Assembly: GCA_945897565.1 (NCBI GenBank) | Contig: CAMDFN010000007.1 | Coordinates: 34,957 to 98,956 of the forward strand | Reading direction: 5' to 3' | Source of the DNA: Chryseobacterium gleum | Lineage (GTDB): Bacteria; Bacteroidota; Bacteroidia; Flavobacteriales_D; Crocinitomicaceae | DNA: 64,000 bases | Part shown: piece after piece, positions 20,836 to 30,600 of the stretch | Numbering within the stretch: the first letter of the stretch is position 1 | How the letters are laid out: every line of letters begins with the position of its first letter | Notes under the pieces: model-generated | What the model was told of the DNA's origin: nothing | Databases searched by the model: none | What the model saw: the letters and a program-made list of their open reading frames with translations, nothing else | Program-made: the position numbers and the translations under genes

Positions 20836-21826
20836 GTTTTTCAGCTAAAATTTTCATTTCAAGAGCAGGGGCATTTTTCTCATAAATAATGCGGTATACT
20901 GCGGTGAGGATAGGCATGTCCACCTCAAATTTTTGATTGATTTCGTACAAACTTTTGGTGGCGTAATAGCCTTCCGCAATCATGTTCATTTCGAGTTGGG
21001 CTGTTTTGACTGAATAACCTTTGCCAATCATGAAACCAAAAGTGCGGTTGCGCGAAAAGTTAGAATACGCCGTCACTAATAAGTCACCGAGGTAGGCGCT
21101 TGTTTTGGTGTCGCGGTGCACTGGATGCAACACATCTATAAAACGCTCAATTTCTTGAATGGCATTAGACACCAACACCGCTTGAAAGTTATCGCCGTAG
21201 CCCAAGCCATGGCAAATGCCAGCGGCCAGCGCATAGACGTTTTTGAGTACGGCCGAGAATTCTGTGCCGAAAAGGTCATCGCTGGTGGTGGTTTTGATAT
21301 AGCGACAACTCAATGCAGCAGCCATTTGCTGAGCGCGTTGTGCATTTGAACAAGCTAATGTAAGGTAAGAAAGACGTTCCATGGCTACTTCTTCAGCGTG
21401 GCAGGGCCCCGAAATGATGCCAATGTGGTCATACGGAACACCAAAACTTTTGTGAATGAAGCGCGCCGGAATGGCATTGAAAGTCGGGATAATTCCTTTG
21501 ACAGCCGAAAAAACGACTTTATTGGCAAAATGACTTTCGCCGATGCCTGCAAAAGCTTCTTCCAAAAAAGCAGCCGGCGTGGCGATAATGACCCAATCAA
21601 CGGCATTTAAGGTGCTTTCTAAATCTGTACTCAGGACCAATTGCTTGGTGTCAAAAGCCACAGATTGAAGGTATTTGGGGTTGTGTCCAAATTGCTGGAT
21701 GTGCGCAATGGCTTCTTGGCTGCGCATCCACCAATGGACTTGCGTGCAATTGTTGCAAAGAATTTTGACCAATGCTGTAGCCCAGCTGCCGCCGCCAATG
21801 ACCGCAATTTTTTGTGGTGTTTCCAT
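20828..21826 (-). CDS. gpsA: Glycerol-3-phosphate dehydrogenase [NAD(P)+]
   Basis: GGGSWATALVKIL, SGPCHAEEVA, KNVYALAAGICHGLGYGDN, AYLGDLLVTAYSNFSRNRTFG. Confidence 0.94.
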   Translation of the reverse strand: METPQKIAVIGGGSWATALVKILCNNCTQVHWWMRSQEAIAHIQQFGHNPKYLQSVAFDTKQLVLSTDLESTLNAVDWVIIATPAAFLEEAFAGIGESHFANKVVFSAVKGIIPTFNAIPARFIHKSFGVPYDHIGIISGPCHAEEVAMERLSYLTLACSNAQRAQQMAAALSCRYIKTTTSDDLFGTEFSAVLKNVYALAAGICHGLGYGDNFQAVLVSNAIQEIERFIDVLHPVHRDTKTSAYLGDLLVTAYSNFSRNRTFGFMIGKGYSVKTAQLEMNMIAEGYYATKSLYEINQKFEVDMPILTAVYRIIYEKNAPALEMKILAEKLA

Positions 21827-21872
21827 TTGGCAAAGTTAAGCAATCCTCCGCAATCCTAGACGGCGATGGTCG

Positions 21873-22715
21873 TTAAACTCTTGGGTTGTTTAGGGAGCGA
21901 ATACCTTCGGCTTCCAAAGCAATGCGTCTGTGTTTGTATAACTTACCAATTGCTTGCTTGAATGTTTTTTTACTCAATCCGAGCACCGCGCGCACTTCAT
22001 CTGGGTCGCTTTTGTCGGTGAGTGCCAAAAAGCCGTCGTTGCCAGTCAAAACATCCAATATTTTTTGCTCGGCTGCGTCATAACGGCTATCGTTGGGTAC
22101 TTCTAGGCGAATATCTAATTTGCCGTCGTCACGTACTTTGGCAACGTAACCTTTGCACTCTTGTTCGCTTTGTACCGGTTGGTTGAGGTGGTCTCTAAAG
22201 ATGAGCCCTTCGTAGCGGCTATTGACAATGACATTTCTGCCCAATTTTCCCTCATCGCAGATCAATAAATCAACTTCCTGACCTTCCATACTTAAGTCCT
22301 GACAAGGGGTGAGTGCTTTTTTGACCTTCATGCTGCCAAATAAGCGGTCGGTTTCAGTGTCGTAGAGTAATGTGAATAATTCGCGATCGCCAATGACCAA
22401 GCGCTGGCGCTGTTCGGCAAAAGGCACAAACAAATCTTTGTCTAAACCCCAGTCAACAAAAGCTCCGTACGGATTGACCTCAACTACATTTAGAAAAGCG
22501 AGTTCGCCAAGTAGGATGTATGGTTTTTCGGCGACGGCCACCATGCGCTCAGAGGAATCTTTCATCACAAACACCTCTACCTCTGTGCCTTCTTCCATAT
22601 CTGGTGTCAGGTATTTATTGGGCAGTAAGATTTCATTTTCTTGTAAATCGACAAGATAAGCTCCAGGAGGTGCAAAGCGCTTGATGGTGAGTGTATTTAT
22701 TTTTCCGAGTTCCAT
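21873..22715 (-). CDS. S1-like RNA-binding protein (CvfB family)
   Basis: GAYLVDLQENEILLPNKY, VNPYGAFVDWGLDKDLFVPF; winged-helix-like C-terminus. Confidence 0.83.
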   Translation of the reverse strand: MELGKINTLTIKRFAPPGAYLVDLQENEILLPNKYLTPDMEEGTEVEVFVMKDSSERMVAVAEKPYILLGELAFLNVVEVNPYGAFVDWGLDKDLFVPFAEQRQRLVIGDRELFTLLYDTETDRLFGSMKVKKALTPCQDLSMEGQEVDLLICDEGKLGRNVIVNSRYEGLIFRDHLNQPVQSEQECKGYVAKVRDDGKLDIRLEVPNDSRYDAAEQKILDVLTGNDGFLALTDKSDPDEVRAVLGLSKKTFKQAIGKLYKHRRIALEAEGIRSLNNPRV

Positions 22716-22720
22716 AGGAT

Positions 22721-23779
22721 TTATTCTTGATAAGATTCTGGGTTAGTTGGTCTGCTGAAGAACTTGAAACGCTTGCGCTTCTTTTGGCTTGGGTTGAGTT
22801 CTGGGTTGTTGGCGGGCGTTGGTAGATTGGCTTGATGCGTGCCATTGCCTGGGTTTTGTTGGTCTGAGGGGTTCATCCAGTCGCCGCGCATGCGGTTCTT
22901 TTCGACTTTACCTGTTTTTTGATTGAGCGCATAATAATAGCGCTCGCCAACGTCATCAGGGTTGGTGGCAATTACATCCGCTTCGAGGTTCCATAGTTCG
23001 CGGTCGTAGTCGTAAACGTAGGCATCGTAGGACATATCCGGAAAATAATAGGAGTACACCCCTTCAAGTGCAGGAGCCTCCGGAGACAAGTGATCGAAGA
23101 CAATGCGCGCACGCTTGGGCTCGAACTCAAGCGACATACTGGCCATATTGGCGTATTCAAAAACAACGCGTTTTTTCAATGTTTTGGGATCTTTGAACAC
23201 AGGACTACCGAATTTAGCACTCTGCCCAGTAAAACTCAGCACATCTAATAATTTGAAATTGCTCATGGTGGTGCCGCCATCGTAGCCAAAAAGTAAATAT
23301 TGGGTTTTTCCCTGAAAAGAGAAGTCGATGATTTTGTAGTAAATGGCGCCATACCAGTTTTTGGTATCGACTACATTTTCTGGTTTGCTGTTGTAGGGGT
23401 CGAGCATATCGATGAGTTCTAGTACCAATACCCGCTCTTTTCCATCTTCTCTTCGCAAGACAAAACCACCGTAGGTATTGGAAAGATCGGATAACTCGAC
23501 GTTCCAAGTCAGCAAGCGAACCGTTTGGTCGTTGCTTTTGAGGTCGGCAATTTTGAGGGCTTGTAAAGGGAAGTCAAAGAAATCTTTGCTGCGCACGAGT
23601 TCAGACATTGCTTTTTTGAAATCGGCGTGTAATTTTTGGGTTTGGGTGTCGTCTTTGCTCGAGCGGAGCGCGGTCAAGAGTTGGTAAGCCTCTTGCTCTT
23701 TTTGCGCAAGCCCCTGTGCTTGGCTGAAAAACGGCAAAAGCAACAAAGACAAAAGGAGTAAAGCAATAAGGTGCCTCAT
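22721..23779 (-). CDS. Secreted protein of unknown function
   Basis: Signal peptide (MRHLIALLLLSLLLLPFFSQAQ), intact 352-aa ORF, flanked by same-strand genes. Confidence 0.7.
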   Translation of the reverse strand: MRHLIALLLLSLLLLPFFSQAQGLAQKEQEAYQLLTALRSSKDDTQTQKLHADFKKAMSELVRSKDFFDFPLQALKIADLKSNDQTVRLLTWNVELSDLSNTYGGFVLRREDGKERVLVLELIDMLDPYNSKPENVVDTKNWYGAIYYKIIDFSFQGKTQYLLFGYDGGTTMSNFKLLDVLSFTGQSAKFGSPVFKDPKTLKKRVVFEYANMASMSLEFEPKRARIVFDHLSPEAPALEGVYSYYFPDMSYDAYVYDYDRELWNLEADVIATNPDDVGERYYYALNQKTGKVEKNRMRGDWMNPSDQQNPGNGTHQANLPTPANNPELNPSQKKRKRFKFFSRPTNPESYQE

Positions 23780-23817
23780 GTGGCGTTTAACGTCGAATGT
23801 GCTGTTTGGTTACGCAA

Positions 23818-24462
23818 TTACAAGCTTTTTAGCTCGGCTATGGTAGCCACAGGATCGGCCGCGCCAAAAACAAAGCTTCCTGCTACTAAGGCATCGGCTC
23901 CGGCAGCTGCTAATTGCGCGCCTGTTTCTAAATTCACTCCGCCATCTACTTCGATTAAAAAATGAGCGTTGTGGGCTGTTCGTAGCGCTTTGAGACGCGC
24001 TACTTTGTCTGTAGCTGCAGTGATAAACTTTTGACCTCCAAAACCTGGATTAACGCTCATGATCAAGACGAGGTCTAGCAGATGAGCTACTTCGTTCAAT
24101 ACTTCGATTGGCGTATGTGGATTGAGCGCCACGCCTGCCTTCATGCCGAGTTCTCGTATGCGACTTAGGGTGCGGTGGAGGTGTGGGCAGGCTTCGTAAT
24201 GTACGGTCAGGATATCGGCGCCGGCCTTTTTAAAATCTTCGAGGTAGGCGTCTGGGTTGGCAATCATGAGGTGTACGTCGAGTATTTTATCGGTGTGCTT
24301 GCGGATGGCTTGCAAGACCGGGAAACCAAAAGAAATATTCGGCACAAACACGCCGTCCATGACATCGATGTGCAACCAATCTGCAACGGAATGGTGCAGC
24401 ATAAGCGTATCGCGCTGGATATTGCCGAAATCACAGGAAAGTACAGATGGAGAAACGAGCAT
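23818..24462 (-). CDS. rpe: Ribulose-phosphate 3-epimerase
   Basis: SPSVLSCDFGNI, HIDVMDGVFVPNISFG, VNPGFGGQKFI, EVDGGVN. Confidence 0.96.
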   Translation of the reverse strand: MLVSPSVLSCDFGNIQRDTLMLHHSVADWLHIDVMDGVFVPNISFGFPVLQAIRKHTDKILDVHLMIANPDAYLEDFKKAGADILTVHYEACPHLHRTLSRIRELGMKAGVALNPHTPIEVLNEVAHLLDLVLIMSVNPGFGGQKFITAATDKVARLKALRTAHNAHFLIEVDGGVNLETGAQLAAAGADALVAGSFVFGAADPVATIAELKSL

Positions 24463-24482
24463 GGTCTAAATTTTTGCTAAAA

Positions 24483-26072
24483 TTAGCCATTATTTCCCGA
24501 ACGAAATAGCGCAATAAGTGCGCGTTCCTTTTGATAGAGGTCTAAGTGAAAATACAAGCCTTTTTGGTCGGCAGTGACCGTGTAATATTCAACAAAAATC
24601 GGAATGGCCTTTAGTAAGCGTATTTTTTGGTGCCGCTGTTGATCAATCAAGCGTTGAAGAGAATCTCCATTCACTTTATTATACTTTGTACCGAAGCTAT
24701 CTTGGTTTAACATCAGTTTGCCAAGTTCAATTGGATCCTCTGCGCGCATGCAGCCGTGCGAAAAGCTGCGAAAGTTTTGCCTAAACAGCCCTCTGCTAGG
24801 GGTGTCGTGTACATAGACGGAGAAATGATTGGCAAAATCAAATTTGATCAGTCCGAGACTATTCCAAGGCCCCGGATCTTGTTCAATCAAATAAGGAAAG
24901 GTGTTGTTCTTTATTTTTTTCCAGCGGACCATTTTTGGATCGATTTCTTTTTTGCCCGCACCATAGATACGCATGTGCTCCTTTTCGAGGTAAGCCGCAT
25001 TGCGTTTCAAGGCAGGTAAAATTTCATTTTTTGCAATAGAGCTCGGTACGCGCCAATAAGGCATTGCGATCAACTGATAAATTTTTGATTGCAATAGGGG
25101 TGTTTGGTGTGCTATCTTCCCAATGATGATCCGGTGTATAGACCTCAGGGTGTCATTGGAGATGAAATGCAATTCAAAGGAAGGAAGGTTAATGGCGACA
25201 AAAGTTGTCGGTTTTTTTGCAGTTTGCCTGAGTTTATCTAGGGAAATTTGCGCGTGATATAGTTGATCTTGTTTTGATTGTGCAAATGCTAAAACAGTTG
25301 CTGAACCTACACGACCATCTGCATTGAGCCCTTGTTTTTTTTGATATACTTTTAATGCGGCTCTAAATTCTAAACTATCGGTGTTTTCAGCGCAATAACC
25401 GAGCCCGATGAGCGCAATTTGGAGTTGTTGCCAAGCTAAAGTTTTGTCGTCTTTTTCTGCGGTCAGCTTAAATGACAACGTATCTAATTTTGCAGTATCA
25501 GCAAAGTGATACAGGTGTTGGGCCATATAACGGTAGTTGGTGTCTGCAGGCCCGCAGCTCAGCAAAAGTGAATCGGTGTTTTGTGGTTTGGTGAGCCAGG
25601 CAGTCGGGAATTTTTTCCATGTCTTGACTTTGAAGGCTTGTTTATTGAAATCTATCAAGCCGCTGTCGAGGTCATGAACCATTGTGCCAATTTGGTAATT
25701 GAGCACTAGTTCCCGGACCAATTGAGGTTTTACTTGAAAGGAAATGACCCTAGCCTTTGGCAAGCCAAAATGATGGTGTTTTGAAATAGTTTTCAGCCAA
25801 TGTTTTTGAATAGTTTGGCCAATTGCAGTGCGCGAATAAACCGATCTGAAGCCAATTTTTTGATAGAAGGCATAAAGCTCTTGGCGTTGTGTTTTGTCGA
25901 GTGGCAACAAGGAGTGCCCATCGGTAAGGAGCCGTTTAATTTTGACGGCAGTGGGCAATTTTCGATCAAAAAGAAAATCTTTTGGAGCTGTTGTTGCAGG
26001 CCCATCTTTACAAGCAAAAAGCACCAAGAACGATAGGAGCAGTACGGAGCAGATATGTAAGGCGTACTTCAT
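24483..26072 (-). CDS. L,D-transpeptidase (YcbB/LdtD-like) with peptidoglycan-binding domain, lipoprotein signal
   Basis: YQKKQGLNADGRVGSATVLAF PG-binding; YkuD motif HDTPSRGLFRQNFRSFSHGCMR; LFAC lipobox. Confidence 0.92.
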   Translation of the reverse strand: MKYALHICSVLLLSFLVLFACKDGPATTAPKDFLFDRKLPTAVKIKRLLTDGHSLLPLDKTQRQELYAFYQKIGFRSVYSRTAIGQTIQKHWLKTISKHHHFGLPKARVISFQVKPQLVRELVLNYQIGTMVHDLDSGLIDFNKQAFKVKTWKKFPTAWLTKPQNTDSLLLSCGPADTNYRYMAQHLYHFADTAKLDTLSFKLTAEKDDKTLAWQQLQIALIGLGYCAENTDSLEFRAALKVYQKKQGLNADGRVGSATVLAFAQSKQDQLYHAQISLDKLRQTAKKPTTFVAINLPSFELHFISNDTLRSIHRIIIGKIAHQTPLLQSKIYQLIAMPYWRVPSSIAKNEILPALKRNAAYLEKEHMRIYGAGKKEIDPKMVRWKKIKNNTFPYLIEQDPGPWNSLGLIKFDFANHFSVYVHDTPSRGLFRQNFRSFSHGCMRAEDPIELGKLMLNQDSFGTKYNKVNGDSLQRLIDQQRHQKIRLLKAIPIFVEYYTVTADQKGLYFHLDLYQKERALIALFRSGNNG

Positions 26073-26118
26073 TATTATGCTTAATTTCGTTGAAAGTAGT
26101 TAAAACTTTGCACTCACC

Positions 26119-26724
26119 ATGGTAATTTTCCTGATCATACTTACAACATTCCTATCTTGGCAAGGATTTCAAAATCCGGCTTTTTTGGAGCGCATGCTTT
26201 TTATCCCCTACCGCAGTAAACATAATGCTGAGTGGTACCGGTTTTTTACACACATGTTCGTGCATCTCGATTGGTCGCATTTGTTGTTCAATATGCTTAC
26301 GCTTTGGTTTATAGGTGGTTTTCTAGCTGCTGAGTATAGCCTCATTTTTGGTGTAATGAAGGGCACTTATTATTTTGCCATGCTCTATCTAATGGGCGGG
26401 CTATTTGCAACACTTTATTCCTTTTATAAACATCAAGATCAACCGCATTACCGCAGTTTGGGTGCTTCAGGAGCGGTAAGCGCGGTGCTTTTTGCCTTTA
26501 TTGCAGCACACCCTACACAAGGGCTCATGCTCATGTTTATTCCGATACCAATTCCAGCCTATATTTTTGGCCCTATTTATTTGCTTATCGAGTATTATGC
26601 GTTTAGAAAGGGCAACACCGGTATTGCCCACGACGCACATATTGCTGGTGCGCTTGCGGGTCTTTTGTTCGTTTTTATTTTTTTACCGGGCTATGCGCAA
26701 TTTTTTGCATCTTTGTTTCACTAG
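26119..26724 (+). CDS. Rhomboid family intramembrane serine protease
   Basis: FVHLDWSHLLFNML, LGASGAVSAVLF (GxSG), AHIAGALAG. Confidence 0.91.
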   Translation: MVIFLIILTTFLSWQGFQNPAFLERMLFIPYRSKHNAEWYRFFTHMFVHLDWSHLLFNMLTLWFIGGFLAAEYSLIFGVMKGTYYFAMLYLMGGLFATLYSFYKHQDQPHYRSLGASGAVSAVLFAFIAAHPTQGLMLMFIPIPIPAYIFGPIYLLIEYYAFRKGNTGIAHDAHIAGALAGLLFVFIFLPGYAQFFASLFH

Positions 26725-26738
26725 AAGTTCTGCCATCC

Positions 26739-27590
26739 ATGCGCTACGTCAATAACAACGGTACCTTATTGCCAGCAGATGCCCCAACCATCTCGCCAGG
26801 TAACCGCGCTCATTTATATGGCGATGGCGTGTTTGAGAGCATCCGCATCATTAATGGCCGCCCACTCAACTTAGAAAACCATATTTTGCGCTTGTTGGCC
26901 GGTGCGCGCGCCATTCACATGCGCCCATCTGCGAGTTATACAACTCCTTTTTTTGAAGCAAAAATTATCGAGTTGTGTCAGCATTCGGGTATCAATGAAG
27001 GGGGCAAGTGTCGTTTGTCTTTGGACAGAATTAGCGGTGGTGCTTATTTGCCAGATGCCAATGAAGCAATCTACTACATTGAGGTGGCACCCTATGAGGT
27101 CAATCATTTTGAACTCAATGCCCGCGGTTTAGAGCTCGATATCTATCAAGAAATCAAGTTGCAGAAAAATCTGTTGTCCAATTTCAAGACCAAAATGGGT
27201 TTGCCATACGTAATGGCCGCATTATATGCCAAATCTAAAGATTTAGACGATGTGTTTTTAACAGATTACCGCGGCCAAATACTCGAAACCTCTTCTTGCA
27301 ATTTTTTCATTATTAGCAATGGCGTGCTTTACACACCAAGTTTAGAAGAAGGCTGTTTGGCCGGCACCATGCGCATGCAAGTCATCAATTTGGCCTTGGC
27401 CAACGGCATCAAAGTCTACGAGAGCCCGATCTTACCTCAGCATTTGCTTGCCGCAGATGAAATCTTCCTCACTAATGCCATTCGGGGCATCAATTGGGTA
27501 GGTGGTTACCGCACGAAGCGTTACCAAAATAATATTTCACGTAAATTGGTGGTGCTTTTAAATGCTCATTGGGAAAAAGCCACACAATAG
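26739..27590 (+). CDS. Class IV aminotransferase (branched-chain aminotransferase/ADC lyase-like)
   Basis: YGDGVFESIRIINGRPLNLENHI, ETSSCNFFII, LAADEIFLTNAIRGINWV. Confidence 0.9.
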   Translation: MRYVNNNGTLLPADAPTISPGNRAHLYGDGVFESIRIINGRPLNLENHILRLLAGARAIHMRPSASYTTPFFEAKIIELCQHSGINEGGKCRLSLDRISGGAYLPDANEAIYYIEVAPYEVNHFELNARGLELDIYQEIKLQKNLLSNFKTKMGLPYVMAALYAKSKDLDDVFLTDYRGQILETSSCNFFIISNGVLYTPSLEEGCLAGTMRMQVINLALANGIKVYESPILPQHLLAADEIFLTNAIRGINWVGGYRTKRYQNNISRKLVVLLNAHWEKATQ

Positions 27591-27656
27591 TTTTCAACAA
27601 TTGCCAAGCCGCGCAGTAGAATTCCCTAAATTTAGAGTTCTCATTTTACTGCTGCC

Positions 27657-30600
27657 ATGTACCTCATTTTTGACACCGAAACCACCGGTCTACCCCGCAA
27701 TTTTAATGCACCCATTACCGACCTAGACAACTGGCCGCGCGTGGTGCAGCTCGCTTGGCAGCTCCACGACGAAGCTGGTGAGCTCGTTGCGCAACAAGAC
27801 TTCATTATTCGTCCGGATGGTTTCAATATTCCATTTGAGTCAGAGCGCGTTCATGGCATTTCCACCGAATTAGCGCTTGCCGTTGGCGAAAGCCTCTCAG
27901 ACGTATTGGCGTTATTCAATAAAGACCTCGCACGGGCTAACTTCATGGTTGGTCACAACCTGCGTTTTGACCTCAACGTCATGGGAGCCGAATACCTGCG
28001 CTTGGGCCAAGAAACTCCGCTTACGCTGCCCGTGCTCGATACCTGTACTGAAAATAGCGCCCAATTGTGTCAAATTCCAGGTGGCCGAGGGGGTAAATTT
28101 AAATTACCTACGCTTACCGAGCTTCATCAGCATCTTTTTGGCGAAGCATTCAGTGAGGCACACAACGCCACCGCCGATGTCGAGTCCACTACCCGCTGTT
28201 TTTTGGAGCTCTTGCGCAAAGAACATTATTCCCTCGGAGAAATTCATCAAGAGCCCGGCTATTTCGAATCGTTTAAGACACTCAATCCAGCACCTATTCA
28301 AAAAGTAGGGCTGCAGCATGTCAACCTAAAGGCAGAAAGTGAGAAAATACGCGCAGCCAAGCGCCCTACACAAGCGCCACCCATTCCAAAACCAAGTGTA
28401 CAGCTCGGTCAAGAAGCCGTTGTGTTTGCACACCTACACAACCATACCCAATATTCCATCTTGCAATCTACAGCAGAGGTGGGTGCGCTCATCGCAAAAG
28501 CTGCTGAAATGAAGCAACCAGCAGTTGCCCTTACCGATACCGGCAATATGATGGCTGCCTTTCAATTTGAAAAAATAGCGGCTGCCCACAACGCCAAAAT
28601 AGCTGCTGCCCGGGCAGAAGCGCAAGAAAAAGGAGCGCCTTTTGAGGGCCAAGAAATCTTGCCCATCATTGGTTGTGAATTCAATGTTTGCCGAAACCAT
28701 CAAGATAAATCTGTCAAAGACAACGGCTACCAAATCGTCTGTCTGGCCAAAAATAAAAACGGTTATCAACAACTGATCAAACTAGCTTCTATTGCCTACA
28801 CCCAAGGGATGTATTACGTCCCGCGAATAGACAAAGAAGTTTTGCTACAATACAAACAAGACCTCATCGTTTTGAGCGGCAACTTATACGGAGAAATCCC
28901 AAATTTGTTACTCAATGTGGGGGAGCGCCAAGCAGAAGAAGCCCTCCTATGGTGGAAAGCACAGTTTGGCGAAGACTTCTACATCGAAATTGGCCGCCAT
29001 AACATCGAAGTAGAAGAGCGGCTCAATCCGATGCTCGTATCCTTGGCTGAGCAACACCAAATAAAGCTCATTGCCACCAACAACACCTACTACGTCGAGC
29101 AAAAAGATGCAATTGCCCATGACGTCTTGCTTTGCGTTAAAGATGGCGAATTGGTCGAGACGCCAAAAGGGCGGGGGCGCGGCTTTCGCTATGGCCTCGA
29201 GAACGACTCCTACTACATGCGCAGCACCGAAGAGATGCAAGAGCTCTTTTCAGACTTGCCACAAGCCATCACCAATGTATCCGAAATTATTGCCAAATGC
29301 GAACACTACGGTTTGGCCCGCGAGGTCTTGCTTCCCGCGTTTGATATCCCCACTGAGTTTGTCGATACCCAAGATGCTCTAGATGGCGGCAAGCGCGGAG
29401 AAAACGCCTTTTTGCGTCATCTCGCGTATGAAGGCGCTAAAAAACGCTACACCGAACTCACCCCCGAACTCACTGAGCGCATGGACTTCGAACTCGCAAC
29501 CATCGAAAAAACAGGCTATCCCGGTTATTTCTTGATTGTCCAAGATTTCTGTAATGCTGCGCGCCAAATGGGCGTTTCGGTAGGGCCGGGTAGAGGTTCG
29601 GCGGCAGGCTCAGCCGTGGCCTACTGCATTGGTATTACCAACGTAGACCCCATCAAATACAATCTGCTCTTTGAGCGCTTCCTCAACCCAGACCGCGTCT
29701 CGATGCCCGATATCGATATCGACTTCGACGACGAAGGCCGCGGCCGCGTGATCGACTACGTCATCAACAAATACGGCGCCAAGCAAGTTGCCCAAATCAT
29801 CACTTACGGCACCATGGCCGCAAAGTCTGCTATCCGCGACACCGCTCGCGTCATGAACCTTCCGCTGCCCGAAGCAGACCGCCTGGCTAAGCTCATTCCC
29901 GATCTTTCTTTGCGCAAACTCTTTACGATACCAGAGCCTGAGCTCATCGATAAATTGCGCAACCAAGAGGCCGTGACAAATGCCAAAGAACTGCGCCGCA
30001 TTTACCAAGGTACCGACCTCCAAGCTCAGGTTTTACAAAAAGCCATGGAAATCGAAGGGTCTGTCCGCAACACCGGCATCCATGCCTGTGGCGTGATCAT
30101 CACCCCAGACGACCTCACTAATTTTGTCCCGGTAGCCACGGCCAAAGACTCCGATATGGTCTGTACCCAATACGATAACTCGGTTGCAGAAGAGGCAGGC
30201 TTACTCAAAATGGACTTCCTTGGGCTCAAAACCCTCACCCTGATCAAAGACGCCGTTCGTTTGGTCAGAGAAAACCATGGCATAGAACTTGACCCCGATG
30301 CGTTTCCAATTGACGACGAAGCAACGTATGCCTTATTTCAGCGCGGCGATACCGTTGGCATTTTCCAATACGAATCTCCCGGTATGCAAAAACACCTCAA
30401 GGAGCTGAAGCCTACTGTTTTTGCCGACCTCATTGCCATGAACGCTCTTTACAGACCAGGGCCAATGGAGTACATCCCTTCTTATTGCAAGCGCAAGCAC
30501 GGCGATGAACCCATCGTTTATGATTTACCCGATTGCGAAGACTACCTCAAAGAAACTTATGGGATTACCGTTTATCAAGAACAGGTCATGCTCTTGTCTC

